Positions 48,316 through 61,391 of a stretch of DNA of 64,000 nt are shown piece by piece. The notes beneath the pieces were generated by a model. The model made no database searches and was not told the DNA's origin. It saw nothing but the letters and a program-made list of their open reading frames with translations. A program made the position numbers and the translations under genes. Positions within the stretch are counted from its first letter, which is position 1, and the number at the start of each line of letters is the position of its first letter. This DNA is from Ecdyonurus torrentis. Its lineage: Eukaryota > Arthropoda > Insecta > Ephemeroptera > Heptageniidae. The stretch covers positions 11,999,198-12,063,197 of the forward strand of contig OX439137.1 of the NCBI GenBank assembly GCA_949318235.1. The letters are read 5' to 3'.

Positions 48316-48324
48316 ATTAACTCA

Positions 48325-49520
48325 AAGCTTTTCTGAGAGGGAAAATTTAAACACTAAGTTTGCATGAATATTTAAGTTTTTAATTCAAGTGTTTTTTATT
48401 GCTTTAAACTCATATTACAAAAGCTAAGTTTTTGTTGTTTTTATAAATTTTACAATTTTTTAAATCATAAATTAATTATAATTTTATTAATATTACAAAT
48501 GTTACAATTGTGCTATATGTACTGAAATAAAATGAATAACTTGGAATTTTAGTGATGCATGTCAGATAGTTGTGCAAGTTTTTTTTATTTTCTTGCGGTA
48601 CGTACGTACAAATAGTTTTTACTTATTAATAAAATGTATGATTAAATCATAATCAAGCAAAGCATGGAATGTTTTGAAAGAAATTAAATATAAATTTGAT
48701 TTTATATTTCAACAATTTGTTATTATAAACATTGAGTTATTTAAAGCTTTATCATTAAATAATAATAATTAATTATACTTTTCTCTTAAAGTATTCTTAC
48801 GTAACTGTAATTGCAATTTGTAATTTACAGTAATTTTCTGTTGCATGCATTTGAAATTTCAAGCAACCAAAGAATTCTCTCTCTCTCTCTCTCTCTGCAA
48901 ATACCTAGAATGCATTTTAATAACTACTGTATCAATTACAATAAATAAATTAAAATGTAATTTAATACTAGGCATTTTATTATGTACGTTTTAATTTAAT
49001 ATTCAATACTCAGGAATTTAATAATAATTTACCATAGTATTTTTAATTAAATGAAACTGCACTTTAATGTCGACTGATATAAAAAATTAAAAATTAGGTC
49101 AAAATAATTGCTACATTTCATATTTATATGGAAACCTTGTAATACCAGATTTCTTCTTCCTGTTTACAAACTAATTTAATATCACTATAATTGAAAGGTG
49201 AATTTAATATAATTAAATCCATAGTGTATTTGGTGTAATGAACTTACCATCTTGGTGCAACTACTTTTTAGTATGACGAGACACGTAAAAAAAACAAAAA
49301 AAAAAAAACAAACAAACAAACTGCATGCATGAGGTTTTTATTATATATTTTACCATTTAAATTCAGTACTACTTTTTCAACATGAAGTTCTAAAATATGA
49401 TATTTTTGTAGTTAGGCGTTTACTGACGTCGGATAGTCAATCATGATTGACTTTTTTGTAAACTTGAGTGATCTAGTGGTCGAACTATACTTCCAGACTG
49501 GTGAAAATTACATTTATAAT
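48325..49520. other. AT-rich non-coding stretch
   Basis: A short (TC)n at 48876-48896. No gene is supported. Confidence 0.5.
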
Positions 49521-49640
49521 AATAATAATAATTTTTTATTAAGAGGACAAAAAAGGTACATACACACTTACATGGTCCTCTGACTTTTAATTTAACAATA
49601 ATTAATAATTATCATCGTTATTTCTATTTGGTATTATACC
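49521..49640 (-). mobile_element. LINE 3' end fragment, copy 1
   Basis: Read on the - strand it ends GGACCATGTAAGTGTGTATG, TTTTGTCCTCTTAATAAAAA and then (ATT)n. The polyadenylation-like AATAAA and a 3' trinucleotide microsatellite are typical of CR1/Jockey-like 3' ends. It shares GTCAGAGGACCA and the CCTCTTAATAAAAA block with the fragment at 50960. The 5' extent is uncertain. Confidence 0.45.
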
Positions 49641-49841
49641 TTAAAATTATTTGCAAGAACAAAGAAAATATATTTTCTTTTATGAATCTTTCAAATTTAA
49701 TAAGTTATAGCGTATGGGAATAATTACAATAGTTATCATAAAAGTTTATGTCATTATAAGGTTTAAAAAAGGACTCATTTTTTAACAATTTATTGTGATA
49801 TTTACATATGAACTATAAATATTCATTTTTAATACTGAGCG

Positions 49842-50182
49842 TTAAAGCCATAGACCACATAAAGCAACGTTCTTTTTGATGAATAAACACGACATCGGAT
49901 CTTCAAAACTGTTGACAATTTTTACCAGAATGTTAATGTAACCCCACGAGAGAGCGTGAAAATACTGTAAAGTATTTAATTTAAGTGACTATTTATGTTT
50001 ATGACGTCAGAAACATACAAAAATTAGTATAAAAATGGTGTGCGGGTTGTATAAATCGAAATTTCTGATCACTGCTACGGAGCTACAGTTGGGTTTAGAG
50101 ATAAACTAAAGTTATTTATGTAAGTCCCATCAAGTGTTTTCTGATATAAATGCTTATGTTTTTCTCTGGTCTATTCCTTTAA
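49842..50182 (+). mobile_element. MITE family A, copy 7 (full length)
   Basis: Ends TTAAAGCCATAGACCACATA and GGTCTATTCCTTTAA. TGACGTCA at 50002-50009 and CCACGAGAGAGCGTG are present. Confidence 0.95.
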
Positions 50183-50959
50183 TAAAAATAATATATTATA
50201 AAAAAACTGCAAAAGGAAAAATATTTAAAAGCAACTTAACAATTACACTATAACAATAAGAATACTTATTTTTATATGCCATTTTAATGTTAGGATGTAT
50301 TATTGAAAAAAATTGTTATAAGGTTTAAAAAAAAAAATGCTTCAATAGTTCTATGAAGGTGATGGGAAAAAAACTATAATGTTTTGTAAGTTTAAAGAGA
50401 TCATAATAAAACAGTAAAATAATAAACATTATTTATAATTAATTATACAATAATATGTATAATTTATTGTTATAAAAATTGTGCAGTACTATGTAATTAT
50501 TATAAGTACTTATTTATTATATTAATTATTATTTTAATTAATAGGATTAAATGTAATTAATAAATCACTTTAATTTATTACGTTAAATATTTTTAATAAA
50601 CCGCATTTTATATTTGACGTATTAAAATTATTATACTTAAGATTTTAATGCATAAAGTAGTTATTTATTTTTTATTTCTTTTTTTCCTTCTCTTTTATAT
50701 ACGTTAATAACCTTTTAAATATATATTTTTTACTCATTAAAGCTGAAAATAAGCAAATGCGTGGCAAAGCGTAAAGGTAGAAAAAAATATTTTTTATACA
50801 ATAATCCTTAAGAATATTATAACTCCAAATATGTAATGAAAGATAAATGGGAAGTTGTCCATGCAAAATTTTTGATTTAAAGATTTTTGCAACGATATAA
50901 GGCCCCACGTTAGTTTCAGTATTTTTTTTCTCTCTTATCTAATAGTCATAATAATTAAA
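50183..50959. other. AT-rich non-coding stretch
   Basis: Very AT-rich sequence with no gene or repeat partner. Confidence 0.5.
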
Positions 50960-51130
50960 TGGTTTTTATTAAGAGGCCACAAAAGGAACAAGCCCACTAG
51001 CGTGGTCCTCTGACATTACAGAGCGATTTTCCAGAGCAATTATAAATACAATATTTTACATTTTTTTTTCTATATGTACCATTCACAATTTAAACCCAAT
51101 AAAGAACTATTATTATTCATTTAATATATA
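50960..51130 (-). mobile_element. LINE 3' end fragment, copy 2
   Basis: On the - strand: TGTCAGAGGACCACGCTAGT, GGGCTTGTTCCTTTTGTGGC, CTCTTAATAAAAACCATTTA, ATTATTATGAC. It is the same family as the fragment at 49521, with a better preserved AATAAA-like end. Its 5' extent is uncertain. Confidence 0.45.
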
Positions 51131-51928
51131 GATTAGTTTCAGTAGTTTATACTCAAATTCATCCAGATAAATATGTACACTTAATGATAGAACATTGTAA
51201 TTTTTGAGACAAATTTGAGACATTCATCAATTAAAATGATAGATCCTAGATCCTAAAATTTTCCTTAATGGTATTTTGTTGTTATTGTTACAAATGATCT
51301 TTAAATAATATTTAAGAAGTCAAATGATCAACATTGAATTGGAGTATTTTGAGTCTTCTTTCCGCAATTTTTAAAAGGAAACTTTATTTTGTAAAATAAA
51401 AATATTATGACAAAAACAATATTGTTATATTTTTTGTCATTTCTATTTTTTAATATTTACTTGCAAAAACACACATTATATTGAAGAAAAATAAGGGGTG
51501 GCATCTGAGCCTTGGGAATTCCAAGACACTAATACAGTATTTAAAAAAAAGCCTTAAGGAAACCTAAATGCTTTGATGAATAGTATTGTAGATTTTTTAC
51601 GAAGATTGAAGCCACTGAAATAATAAATTAGGCTAATAAGCTTATTTTTACTTTTAATATTATCCAATGATTTGCATGGTTAATTTACTGCAAGTTTAAA
51701 TAAAATCAATTGAAATCTTTATAAGTATGCCATATTTTATAGTAAAATTAACCCTCTTGTGCAATTTTGTTAATGTAAATTAACACTGGAAACACATATT
51801 TTCTCATAATACTGAAAAATTTAATATTATTCTTTTGCTTAATAAGTCTGGATTTTTTTGAAATTTGACTCGGTACATGCTCTCCAGCACGTGATAGCTC
51901 CTTGTCTAGTATTACTAAATTATTATTT
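51131..51928. other. AT-rich non-coding stretch
   Basis: No gene or repeat is recognised. Confidence 0.5.
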
Positions 51929-51944
51929 TTTTATTATTTTAAAA

Positions 51945-52353
51945 CTCCACACTAGATGATGTGGGGAGCTGTAGCGTGCAACGGGCTCATACTGAAGCCA
52001 AGATGCACGCACCCTGTCACTACCCAAAACTTCGTGACTATTCTGCTAGGATGATGGCTATTTGTGCACTAGGCCCTGACCACCTCCAACGGGGCAACGT
52101 CCTCTCCTGGGTGCATTGGGACACTTTTCCGCGAACTTATTAGAGCTGGATGCCCATAGCTACCGAGGCACTTAAGGGTGAGGTGGCTCCCAAGCCCATG
52201 CCTCGGCCGCCTTGCGTCCGAAAACGTGAGCTAGGCTAAGGGGCTTCAGAGGACGAGGCCCAACCCCACACCTAGGTCCTCTCCTGGGCGGGGACCGACG
52301 CAACACTGGGCCCTGGAACCGTACGTTATTACACGATTCGGGACCGGATGCAA
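51945..52353. mobile_element. GC-rich 409-bp insertion with 16-bp target duplication
   Basis: A block well over half G+C inside A/T DNA, flanked exactly by TTTTATTATTTTAAAA on both sides (51929-51944 and 52354-52369). The long, exact, A/T-rich duplication fits LINE-mediated retroposition, so this may be a SINE, a truncated LINE 3' end or a retroposed non-coding RNA. It starts CTCCACACTAGATGATGTGG and ends CGGGACCGGATGCAA, with no poly(A). Internal near-repeats are GTCCTCTCCTGGGTGC and GTCCTCTCCTGGGCGG. A 60-codon frame at 51961-52143 shows no known domain. I do not recognise the family. Confidence 0.7.
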
Positions 52354-52369
52354 TTTTATTATTTTAAAA

Positions 52370-53665
52370 ACATGGATTTATTTCTGTCTATAGTTTTCAT
52401 ATTTTATTATCGTGCTACACTTTTTACCGCAGAGTTCTGTAATTTTATTTACAAAACGAACTAAACTTAAAAAAAAAAGAAAAAAAAAGATAATAAAAGC
52501 ATTAAAAAATATATTATGATAAATATAACAGTAATTTACATTCAAAAACATAAATATGGAGGTCTATTGTCATATACCATATGTTGCTTTTAGAATAATA
52601 ATACGATTACCAATTTTTTTTTTCTTGAACTCACAATTTTATAATAAAAATTTCTTATATGTACGTGAGTATTTGAAGAAAGGGTTCAAACACAAAAATA
52701 AACAAGTTACTTTATTACACCACGCATTTTTCTATTGTCAAAAAATACACATTATATTTTCTTTCGTTTCATTTTTATTCTTTAAGCGTCAACATATATG
52801 ATATTTTTTGTATGTCTAAAAATTTTTTTTTTTTTTGCGGTCTTTTTTTAAAGTAAGAGTGACAGATTAACCCCCATATGTTACATTATAACACACAAAA
52901 AAATTTGAAGACAGATAGAACATACAGAGTAGAATTTTAATGAAAATATAAAAAAAAAGTTCTGAAAAAAGGGGCAATATAACAGTTTAGGGACACTGTA
53001 TTTTTAATACATAATATTGTATAAATTTTAATATATTATATTTTAATCTATTTTATTGTCTTAAATGCATTTTTTATTGATTTTTAAATTATCTTTTATG
53101 CTAATATATAAGCTCATTTTTTATACTTTATACACACATATATATTATATATATTATTATAAATACTTATATTATTAAATATTTTTAATTTGTAGTTTGT
53201 ACATTTGTGACAGAATTAAGATAATTTCTTCATTCAATAAAATGCATACTCGACCCAGATAAAATCTTTTACCCTTCATATAATTGTACCAAATTTTTAA
53301 AGTTATTGTTACTAGAAAATTTTGAGTTACACTATGTATGCCGTAAATACCATTATATAAATAAATAATAATAATATATAAAAAAAGACTTGATCGATTT
53401 TACATGAATTTACTCAAATGCATTGCTATTACATTAATTCACTCAAATTGCACTATATTTACTTTCCTATATCATCATTCATAAATTTAAATATATATAT
53501 AAATTGCAATAAAGGGGATTATTTTGAATTTTTATAAATAGAAATATTTAGTGTTAGTACAAAATTTAAGTTCATTTTTTTAGAGATCCCCTGTAATTTA
53601 TGTAGCACATTGTCCCGCATTGCATATGTAACACAACGGTTGCATACGTCACAGGATATAATTGC
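52370..53665. other. AT-rich non-coding stretch
   Basis: An 81-codon open frame starting at 52556 has no recognisable domain or coding signature. Nothing else is supported. Confidence 0.45.
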
Positions 53666-53765
53666 ACTTCAATTCAAGTCAATTCAAAATAGGCTTTATT
53701 GTATAAAAAACACATCACATTAAATACGTGTTTGGGTTTAAGTCATACGACTCTGTAACCAATTC
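53666..53765 (-). mobile_element. Possible LINE 3' end with GAATT-type tail
   Basis: On the - strand it reads GGTTACAGAGTCGTATGACT ... TACAATAAAGCCTATTTTGA and then ATTGACTTGAATTGAA. AATAAAG followed by degenerate TTGAA repeats resembles the 3' ends of several invertebrate LINEs. There is one copy only and no coding part. Confidence 0.35.
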
Positions 53766-54930
<1,165 letters not shown>

Positions 54931-55414
54931 TTAAGGAAGTAGGTGACTGACTGATATCTCGCAAACTAGACGGTTGCGAATTATGGTACTAATACAAATT
55001 GCAGAAAAAATGTTACTTAAAAGTATAGCTGTGTCAAACATATGAAAACACGATCAAATATTTAAGTTATTCCACTTTAAAGATTATATGCAAATGTGGA
55101 AATTCAAATTTTAGTGGCAAATTTTAGTCAAATTAGAAAACGTTTTAATATTAAAAATATTATTATTAAAACTTTTTTTGAAAAAAAAAAAAAAAACTCA
55201 ATTTGATTTGAAAATTATAGTTTTTTTTTTTTTTTTTTGCTGGAAATAAAGAATGTACAAAGAAATATTGTAAAAATATAGTTCTTCTTTTAACAATTTC
55301 GGGTCCAAATTGGTCTCTTTGTTAAAACACAATACCTCGCAGGTATGTGTATTACCAAAAAATTAGGTATGGTTATACCAAAAATTATTTACACTTGAAA
55401 TTTAAATACAACAA

Positions 55415-55464
<50 letters not shown>

Positions 55465-56740
55465 AACGCTACCTTTTCTCTTTCCTCTTTCACAAATAAC
55501 TGTGATTGTGCTTTATTGTTATTTTATATTTTGATAAACCTTTTCTTTAGATAATAAAAATTACAAAATAATTCAAATTTCTTTATTAAATAATTTTTAG
55601 AATTATATATTATCTTATTTTTCCCTACAATAAAAAAATAATAAACAAACAACTTTAAAATTTATACTGTACAGTATTATTATTTCTTTTTAGTTTTAAA
55701 TACACTTTGTTGCTTAAAAAATTGTCACAAAAATAATGTACAGAATTTTTAAAATTTCTAGAGAACTTCATGTTTTTCAAAGCCTAAAAAAAAGTCTTAA
55801 AATATATATGAAAATCCTACAATATAATAAAGTCTAATGTTATGTACATTTTTTGACAATTTTAAAGAATCATGATAATAAAAAAAAAAAAAAAGAAAAT
55901 TTTGTGTGCTAAATTTGCATAGAAAATCTTATAGTATCACGACAATAACAAAACTTTTTTTTTTTCAAGTCTTATTTATATAAAAATGTAGGTCAATTGC
56001 GCGATTTAAATACACAATAGCGTACGGTTTTGTTGGTGACTATAGTATTGTTAAAGAAAATCTCAACATACATAACAATAAAAACTTACTTCAATATTAG
56101 ATTGGAGTATGCACACTTAAATATAAACATGCTATAGTAGTATAACCCAAGGAATAAAATAAACTCTCCTTTTTTTTGTATTCTAAAAATATTTCAGTAT
56201 TATAGAATTTTAGTTAAGTGCAAAAATTTTTACCTAAATTGACTTCTTTTTTTTTTTTTCACCCTATTACCTTATGAAAAAAATACATTTATCAAGGAGG
56301 AATAAATTAATTAATAGCTCCATGTGAATAAATTTTAATGCCATAATTATAATGCTTTAAACGGTGGGGGACTGACTTGGACCGGAAATCGCTAAAAGAA
56401 GAACTATATTTTCCCAATAATTGTTTGTATACATGATTTAATTCCAATAAAACAAACACTATAATTTTCAAATAAAATCAAGTAAATTTAAAATTTTTTT
56501 TTTTATACCATACAAAATTTTAATGATATTTTTAATTGTAAAAAAGTTTCTAATTTGACTAAAATTTCCCACATTTACATGTTATCTTTAAAGTGTTATA
56601 ACTTAAATATTTGATCTTGTTTTCACATGTTTGGCATAATTAAAATTTTAAGTAACATTTCTTCTTTACTTTGTCATATATTATTATTCTTCGCAACCGT
56701 CCTAATTTGCGAGATATTAGTCGGTCACCTACCCCCTTAA
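54931..56740. mobile_element. Family N long-TIR element, 1.8 kb
   Basis: The ends TTAAGGAAGTAGGTGACTGA and GGTCACCTACCCCCTTAA are inverted. The TIRs extend ~390 bp (54931-55320 and about 56363-56740): paired landmarks are GATATCTCGCAAAC/TTTGCGAGATATTAG, ACGGTTGCGAA/TTCGCAACCGT, ACACGATCAAATATTTAAGT/AAATATTTGATCTTGTTT and AATATAGTTCTTCTTTTA/AAGAAGAACTATATT. The ~1-kb middle is unrelated AT-rich DNA with (TC)n at 55418-55460 and no transposase frame. Similar termini to 43331 suggest the same mobilising enzyme. A TTAA target is possible. Confidence 0.85.
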
Positions 56741-57780
56741 AGTAAAACTGAATAGAAAATTAATTGCAATATTTTTTAGGTCTTTTATATAATATATATA
56801 AAAGAATTTAAATGTTAGCACTAATTATTAATCATTATCTTTAATTAAATTTCATATTTATTTACTATGAAAAATGAATTTATCATATCATTTTTAAGGT
56901 AATTACGTCAATACTTTGTTACTTTTATAAATATACTTTTGAGCACTACGTAGTTTGAGGATGGAGCAAAAACACAATTGGGTTCCAAATAACCACAAAA
57001 ATAAATATGATTTTCGAAAAGAGCATCACTTTTTACGCCTACTTTGATGTTTTACTCGACGAGATACGAAAAAAAATTTTTTGGTCCCTTTAAAATACAT
57101 GCTTTTAAATGTAAACTAAAATGGGCCGTAAAAGGCCCAAATATGGCGGTCAGCAGCTATAATTTTTTTGGGTCCATTTTGACCTAAAATACACCTTCCC
57201 TGTCAGTTTCATCAAAATAGCTCGGATACAAGTCAATACCATCCCTTAATTGTCAGGGTAAATAAAAACCTGAGGGAAGACCATACAGGATTTATGGCAT
57301 ATAGCTATGAGCTCTAAAGTAAAATTGGTCCAGAAATATTCAAACCTAAGCCACCCTTTCAATAAATGTGTATTTTTCTATGCTTTTTTCAATAAAAATG
57401 ATTAAATTTAGTAGCTTTATGAATTGCACTTAATGTTCTTGTAATGAGAAAAAAAAAAGTTACGCATATGCCTCGTTTTTAAACTAGTACAGTTTTTATT
57501 AGGTATTTTGTTATGTTGAAATAATAATTAAAAAGAAGTAAAGAAATATACTTCTAACATAACTGTTTTTTTAGCTAGCGTTTAGGTTTGTAGGTAAAGT
57601 CTTTCATGCTGAAAAAATATTTATAAAAACTTTTTATAATTTTGCTAACTATAAGTAGTAGAAACACAAAGTTTAAAAAAATATTTAATTTTAGTTTCTC
57701 CGACTGTAAACATTTTTTCAGAGGTTAATACGTTTGATAACAACATTTATAGCAGCCAAGAAAAAAAAAAGTTAAAGTGC
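56741..57780. other. Non-coding stretch with a less AT-rich patch
   Basis: 56955-57350 is noticeably less AT-rich and includes the hairpin GGGCCGTAAAAGGCCC (57123-57138) and GGTCCATTTTGACC. No repeat partner or long frame is seen. It may be an old element. Confidence 0.35.
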
Positions 57781-58119
57781 TTAAAGGAATAGACCAGAGA
57801 AAAACATAAGCATTTATATCACAAAACACTTGATGGGACTTTCATAAATAACATTAGTTTGTCTAAAAAAAAAAAACAGCAGTACCCCCGTAGCAGTGCT
57901 CAGAAATTTGGATTTATGTAACCCGCACAACATTTTCTTCTAATTTTTGCATGTTTCTGACGTCAGAAACATGAATAGTCATGCTAATTGCATACTTTAC
58001 AGTTTTTTCACGCTCTCTCGTGGGGCCATTCTGATAAAAATTGTCATCAGTTTTAAAGATCCCATTTCTTGTTTATTCATTAAAAAGCACATGTTGTTTT
58101 ATGTGGTCTATGGCTTTAA
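57781..58119 (-). mobile_element. MITE family A, copy 8 (full length, inverted)
   Basis: Starts TTAAAGGAATAGACCAGAGA and ends TGTGGTCTATGGCTTTAA. TGACGTCA at 57958-57965. The 132-codon open frame beginning at 57947 runs through this element and beyond. It is the longest in the window but has no coding features. Confidence 0.95.
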
Positions 58120-58727
58120 CAGTATTATACAAGGTTCATTTAAGGTTAAGAACTGTAGAACAATTATGGTCATTTTTCTTTATATATTTTTTTTTATTCC
58201 ATATAGAGGGAGAAAATATGAGTGTGCATACTGTAGTTATACGCATTGTTTTAATCAAAGGGTTTTAAAACAAAATGGATGTGTATGGTACTTTTTTTTT
58301 ATACAAGAAGTGTTAAAATTAAATGGTTCAAAGAAACTTTTTTAATTTGACAATAAAAGAAAGAACTGTAATTATACTTAACTTTTTGGAGTGGCAATTT
58401 TTAGACTTGGTATTTTTTAAATTTATATATTTCTTTGTACTAAAGACGTCTTAGGAATGAAATTTTTTTCAAATTTGTGAACAGAAATTTTATTTTTTGT
58501 TCTTTTTATCCTACGTTTTCATTTTGAAATTTATAAAAAGTAAGTTACATATTTTATTTATGTATATTTAAAATGTGGTTTTTACTGTAAATATAACGTA
58601 GAAAATTTTGTTGTAAAAATTAGAATATTTAATTCATTTCGAGTATACCCTATTGTTGCGCTAACAGAACCATCAGTCAATTTCTGTTTACCTTAAAAAC
58701 TTAGGCAAGACCCTATCTTTTACAATA
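58120..58727. other. AT-rich non-coding gap between two family A copies
   Basis: No gene or repeat is seen. Confidence 0.5.
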
Positions 58728-59070
58728 TTAAAGCCATAGACCACATAAAACATCATGTGATTTTTAATGAATAAACAAAAAATCGGATCTTCAAAACTGA
58801 TGACAATTATTACCAGAATGTTAATGTAGCCCCACGAGAGAGCGTAAAAAAACTGTAAAGTATGCAATTTAAGTGACTATTCATATTTATGACGTCAGAA
58901 ACATGCAAAAATTAGTATGAAAATGTTGTGCAGGTTGCATAAATTGAATTTTCTGATCACGGCTACGGGGCTACTGTTGGGTTTTGAGACAAACTAAAGT
59001 TATTTATGTAAATCCCATCAAGTGTTTTGTGATATAAATGCTTATGTTTTTCTCTGGTCTATTCCTTTAA
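58728..59070 (+). mobile_element. MITE family A, copy 9 (full length)
   Basis: Starts TTAAAGCCATAGACCACATA, ends GGTCTATTCCTTTAA. TGACGTCA at 58890-58897. Opposite orientation to the copy 608 bp upstream. Confidence 0.95.
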
Positions 59071-59870
59071 GATTAGCTAATTTATTTTATTACTGAACTC
59101 ATTTGAATTGAAAACAACAAACAAAAAACTATTTTTCCCGTTTCAAAACATAAAAATTAATTTATACAAATAATAAATTAAAGAGTAAAAGACCGTTAAA
59201 AAAATATATGCATATTTTCTATGTTCAGACCTTTTTTTTTACATTTTATCTTAAAAATACACACAATATATGATATTTGAATATACAAAAAAAGAAGAAG
59301 GAATTTAGCTATTTCGATTTTTGAACCACTTTATTCATTATATAAATAAAGTATAATATATTTTGATTGAGCATTTAAAATACCCTTCAGTACTATACGT
59401 GTGTAATACAACTATGTTTAAAATATTTCCGGTCGAGTAAGTACTATTTTGAAATTCCCTTTTGTCCTAAAGTGTATATAGTAGGAACAAAAAAAAAATC
59501 ACTAAAAGATTAACAGTGTGTAAAACGTTTTATATAATACTGAAAAGCTAGCTCTCTTCACGCTCTATAGAACGGTACAATTTTTTTTTTCTGTATGGCC
59601 TTTCTCTTTGAAATATATAGGTGATACTTAAAGTTTTTAGGGATAATACTAACTTAAACTTAATCGAGCATAAAATCATTTTGTTATCATGAGCATGACT
59701 TTTAAAATAAATATATATGCACAAAGTATCCAATTTATTATGTAAATGTATATTAGAGTTTAATATTATTACAGCAAAACTTTTTTTTTTAAATTTATTT
59801 ATATCGATGTTTTGATATAATATTATCTTTCAGTTTTTTTTAAATCAACTTATGAATTTGTTGACAGTAA
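59071..59870. other. AT-rich non-coding gap
   Basis: No gene or repeat is recognised. Confidence 0.5.
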
Positions 59871-60216
59871 AGCTCATTCTGTAAAATAAAGTGAATCTCA
59901 ATAACAGTGATTGGCTGACCAACAAAATAAGACACGTTCATTGGTCGATCTTTTTTATTTATTTTTTTTTATTTATTTATTATTTTTTTTTTTTGAGCCG
60001 ATAATAAAAGTGAGTCGCATGTTTCGTATGGAACTTTTTTGTGTGTGAATTTCTTTCATTTTTATCAAGTTCAAAGTTCTAAAAGAAGAAATAACAATGA
60101 TCGACCATATGTATAAACATAGTAAACAGGTAACGACGTCATATGCAGCTGTTTTTAACAATAGAACATTTTCAAAGCTGGCTCAATATTTGTGTGTAGT
60201 TTATAGAACGAGCTTA
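59871..60216 (-). mobile_element. MITE family D, copy 3 (inverted, with T-rich expansion)
   Basis: Begins AGCTCATTCTGTAAAATAAA and ends GTTTATAGAACGAGCTT. The blocks CAGTGATTGGCTGACC, GAGTCGCATGTTTCGTATGG and GAGCCAGCTTTGAAA-type sequence (in reverse) match the copies at 4529 and 21191. A T-rich expansion (59949-59994) has entered the middle. The CRE-like site is CGACGTCA. Confidence 0.85.
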
Positions 60217-60596
60217 AATTACATAATTTTTGTGAATAATCGAAGCTGAATTCATTTTAGAGTATTAAGCATAAAAAAAAATGTAAATTTGATTGTATAT
60301 TTTTAAATTGTACATATAAAATGTTAGGCTAATGTGCTATTTTAATTTCAAGCATCATTCTAAATAATTTTTAAATTTTTAAAAAACTACCTCTGACGTC
60401 ATGAAAATAGTATAAAAATCACCGTTTGTTTTCTTGTATTTATTTATATAGTAATCATAGGAAATCACAAGTGCACATAAAAGTAAACAACAGAAAATAA
60501 TAATTTTCTAATAGTTGATTACTACTAGATTTTTTTTTAATATATTTTTTTATGATAGCCAATGTGTAAGTAATAAAAATTACTTCTAACTATTCT
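60217..60596. other. AT-rich non-coding gap with one CRE palindrome
   Basis: TGACGTCA at 60394-60401. 60410-60490 weakly resembles the small palindrome at 41653-41763. Nothing else is supported. Confidence 0.4.
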
Positions 60597-60737
60597 GGGG
60601 GTCTGTTCTGTAAGGTTTCACGAGAAACTCGGTATCGAGAAAATGGGCGTGGCTCACTAGTACTCTATGATAAACAAGTGAGTTACACACCCTTTCTCGG
60701 TACCGAGTTTCTCGTGAGGTGTTACGGAACAGACCCC
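60597..60737. mobile_element. Small foldback hairpin (family O)
   Basis: Arms of ~60 bp begin GGGGGTCTGTTCTGTAAGG and end CCTTTCTCGGTACCGAG...GTTACGGAACAGACCCC, separated by ~20 bp. CACGAGAAACTCGGTATCGA pairs almost perfectly with TACCGAGTTTCTCGTG. No clear target duplication and no second copy is seen. Confidence 0.75.
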
Positions 60738-61343
60738 TGCTGGTCCAAAGTTTTTTGTAAAACGCACATCCAATCGTAATTCCATTTTTTTTAAAATTTT
60801 TTTTTCTTATTTTGTGCTAATCAAACCTGACTTAAAAGTTTATTGCCATCTCATTTCCTTTATGTTATTTTTATATTTATTATTTAACTGTTAACCAAAA
60901 GTTGAAATTAATGCGGTACATGAATATTTGAAAGAAAGCAATTGTCATAATGTAATATGTTATAAAAACCATTTCAAAACAAACTTTCACAAGCAGTGTT
61001 AAACAATTGAACGGAAACATATTTTTAAAATATTTTTTTACAGCATTATTAAAATAAAATTAATTAAACATGTATGGTAATTTTAAACAAAGCAAATCAA
61101 ATTAATACAAAGTTAACATTATAATTATTAAAAAGTCTTACTCAGTCACGCAAAGTCAATTAAAAAGTATCCAAACCAAAATATTTAATATATTATTAAT
61201 AATAATGAAGTAAAGGAAAACTTCAAACAGAAATTGTTTTCATTAACTTTTTTAAAACAATGATTTGATTTAATTATCAAAAGTTTATATGTTATGAGGG
61301 GAGAAAATGTTATGAAATTTAATTTAATTTTTCCTTGTTACAG
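60738..61343. other. AT-rich sequence upstream of the candidate exon
   Basis: No gene is visible. If the downstream exon is real this is intron. Confidence 0.45.
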
Positions 61344-61391
61344 TTTTCTGTTGCGGAGAATTCACATCGAGGATTTTGCGTTTCAATAAAG
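61344..61391 (+). other. Candidate 48-nt internal exon
   Basis: The acceptor ATTTTTCCTTGTTACAG (ending at 61343) and the donor AAAG|GTAAGTG (61392) both match metazoan consensus closely. The 48 nt between them are much less AT-rich than the surroundings. Length is divisible by three. Frame 1 reads FSVAENSHRGFCVSIK and is open; frame 3 is also open; frame 2 has a TAA. I do not recognise the peptide. It could be a coding exon, a 5' UTR exon or a coincidence. It is the best single candidate for host gene sequence here. Confidence 0.45.

Noticed and set aside
51961..52143. 60-codon frame in the GC-rich insertion
   Set aside because: Short, unrecognised, and GC-rich sequence has fewer chance stops. 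Described with the insertion instead.
57947..58345. 132-codon open frame, the longest in the window
   Set aside because: It starts inside a family A MITE and runs into unique AT-rich DNA, with no domain. Family A copies elsewhere do not preserve the frame.
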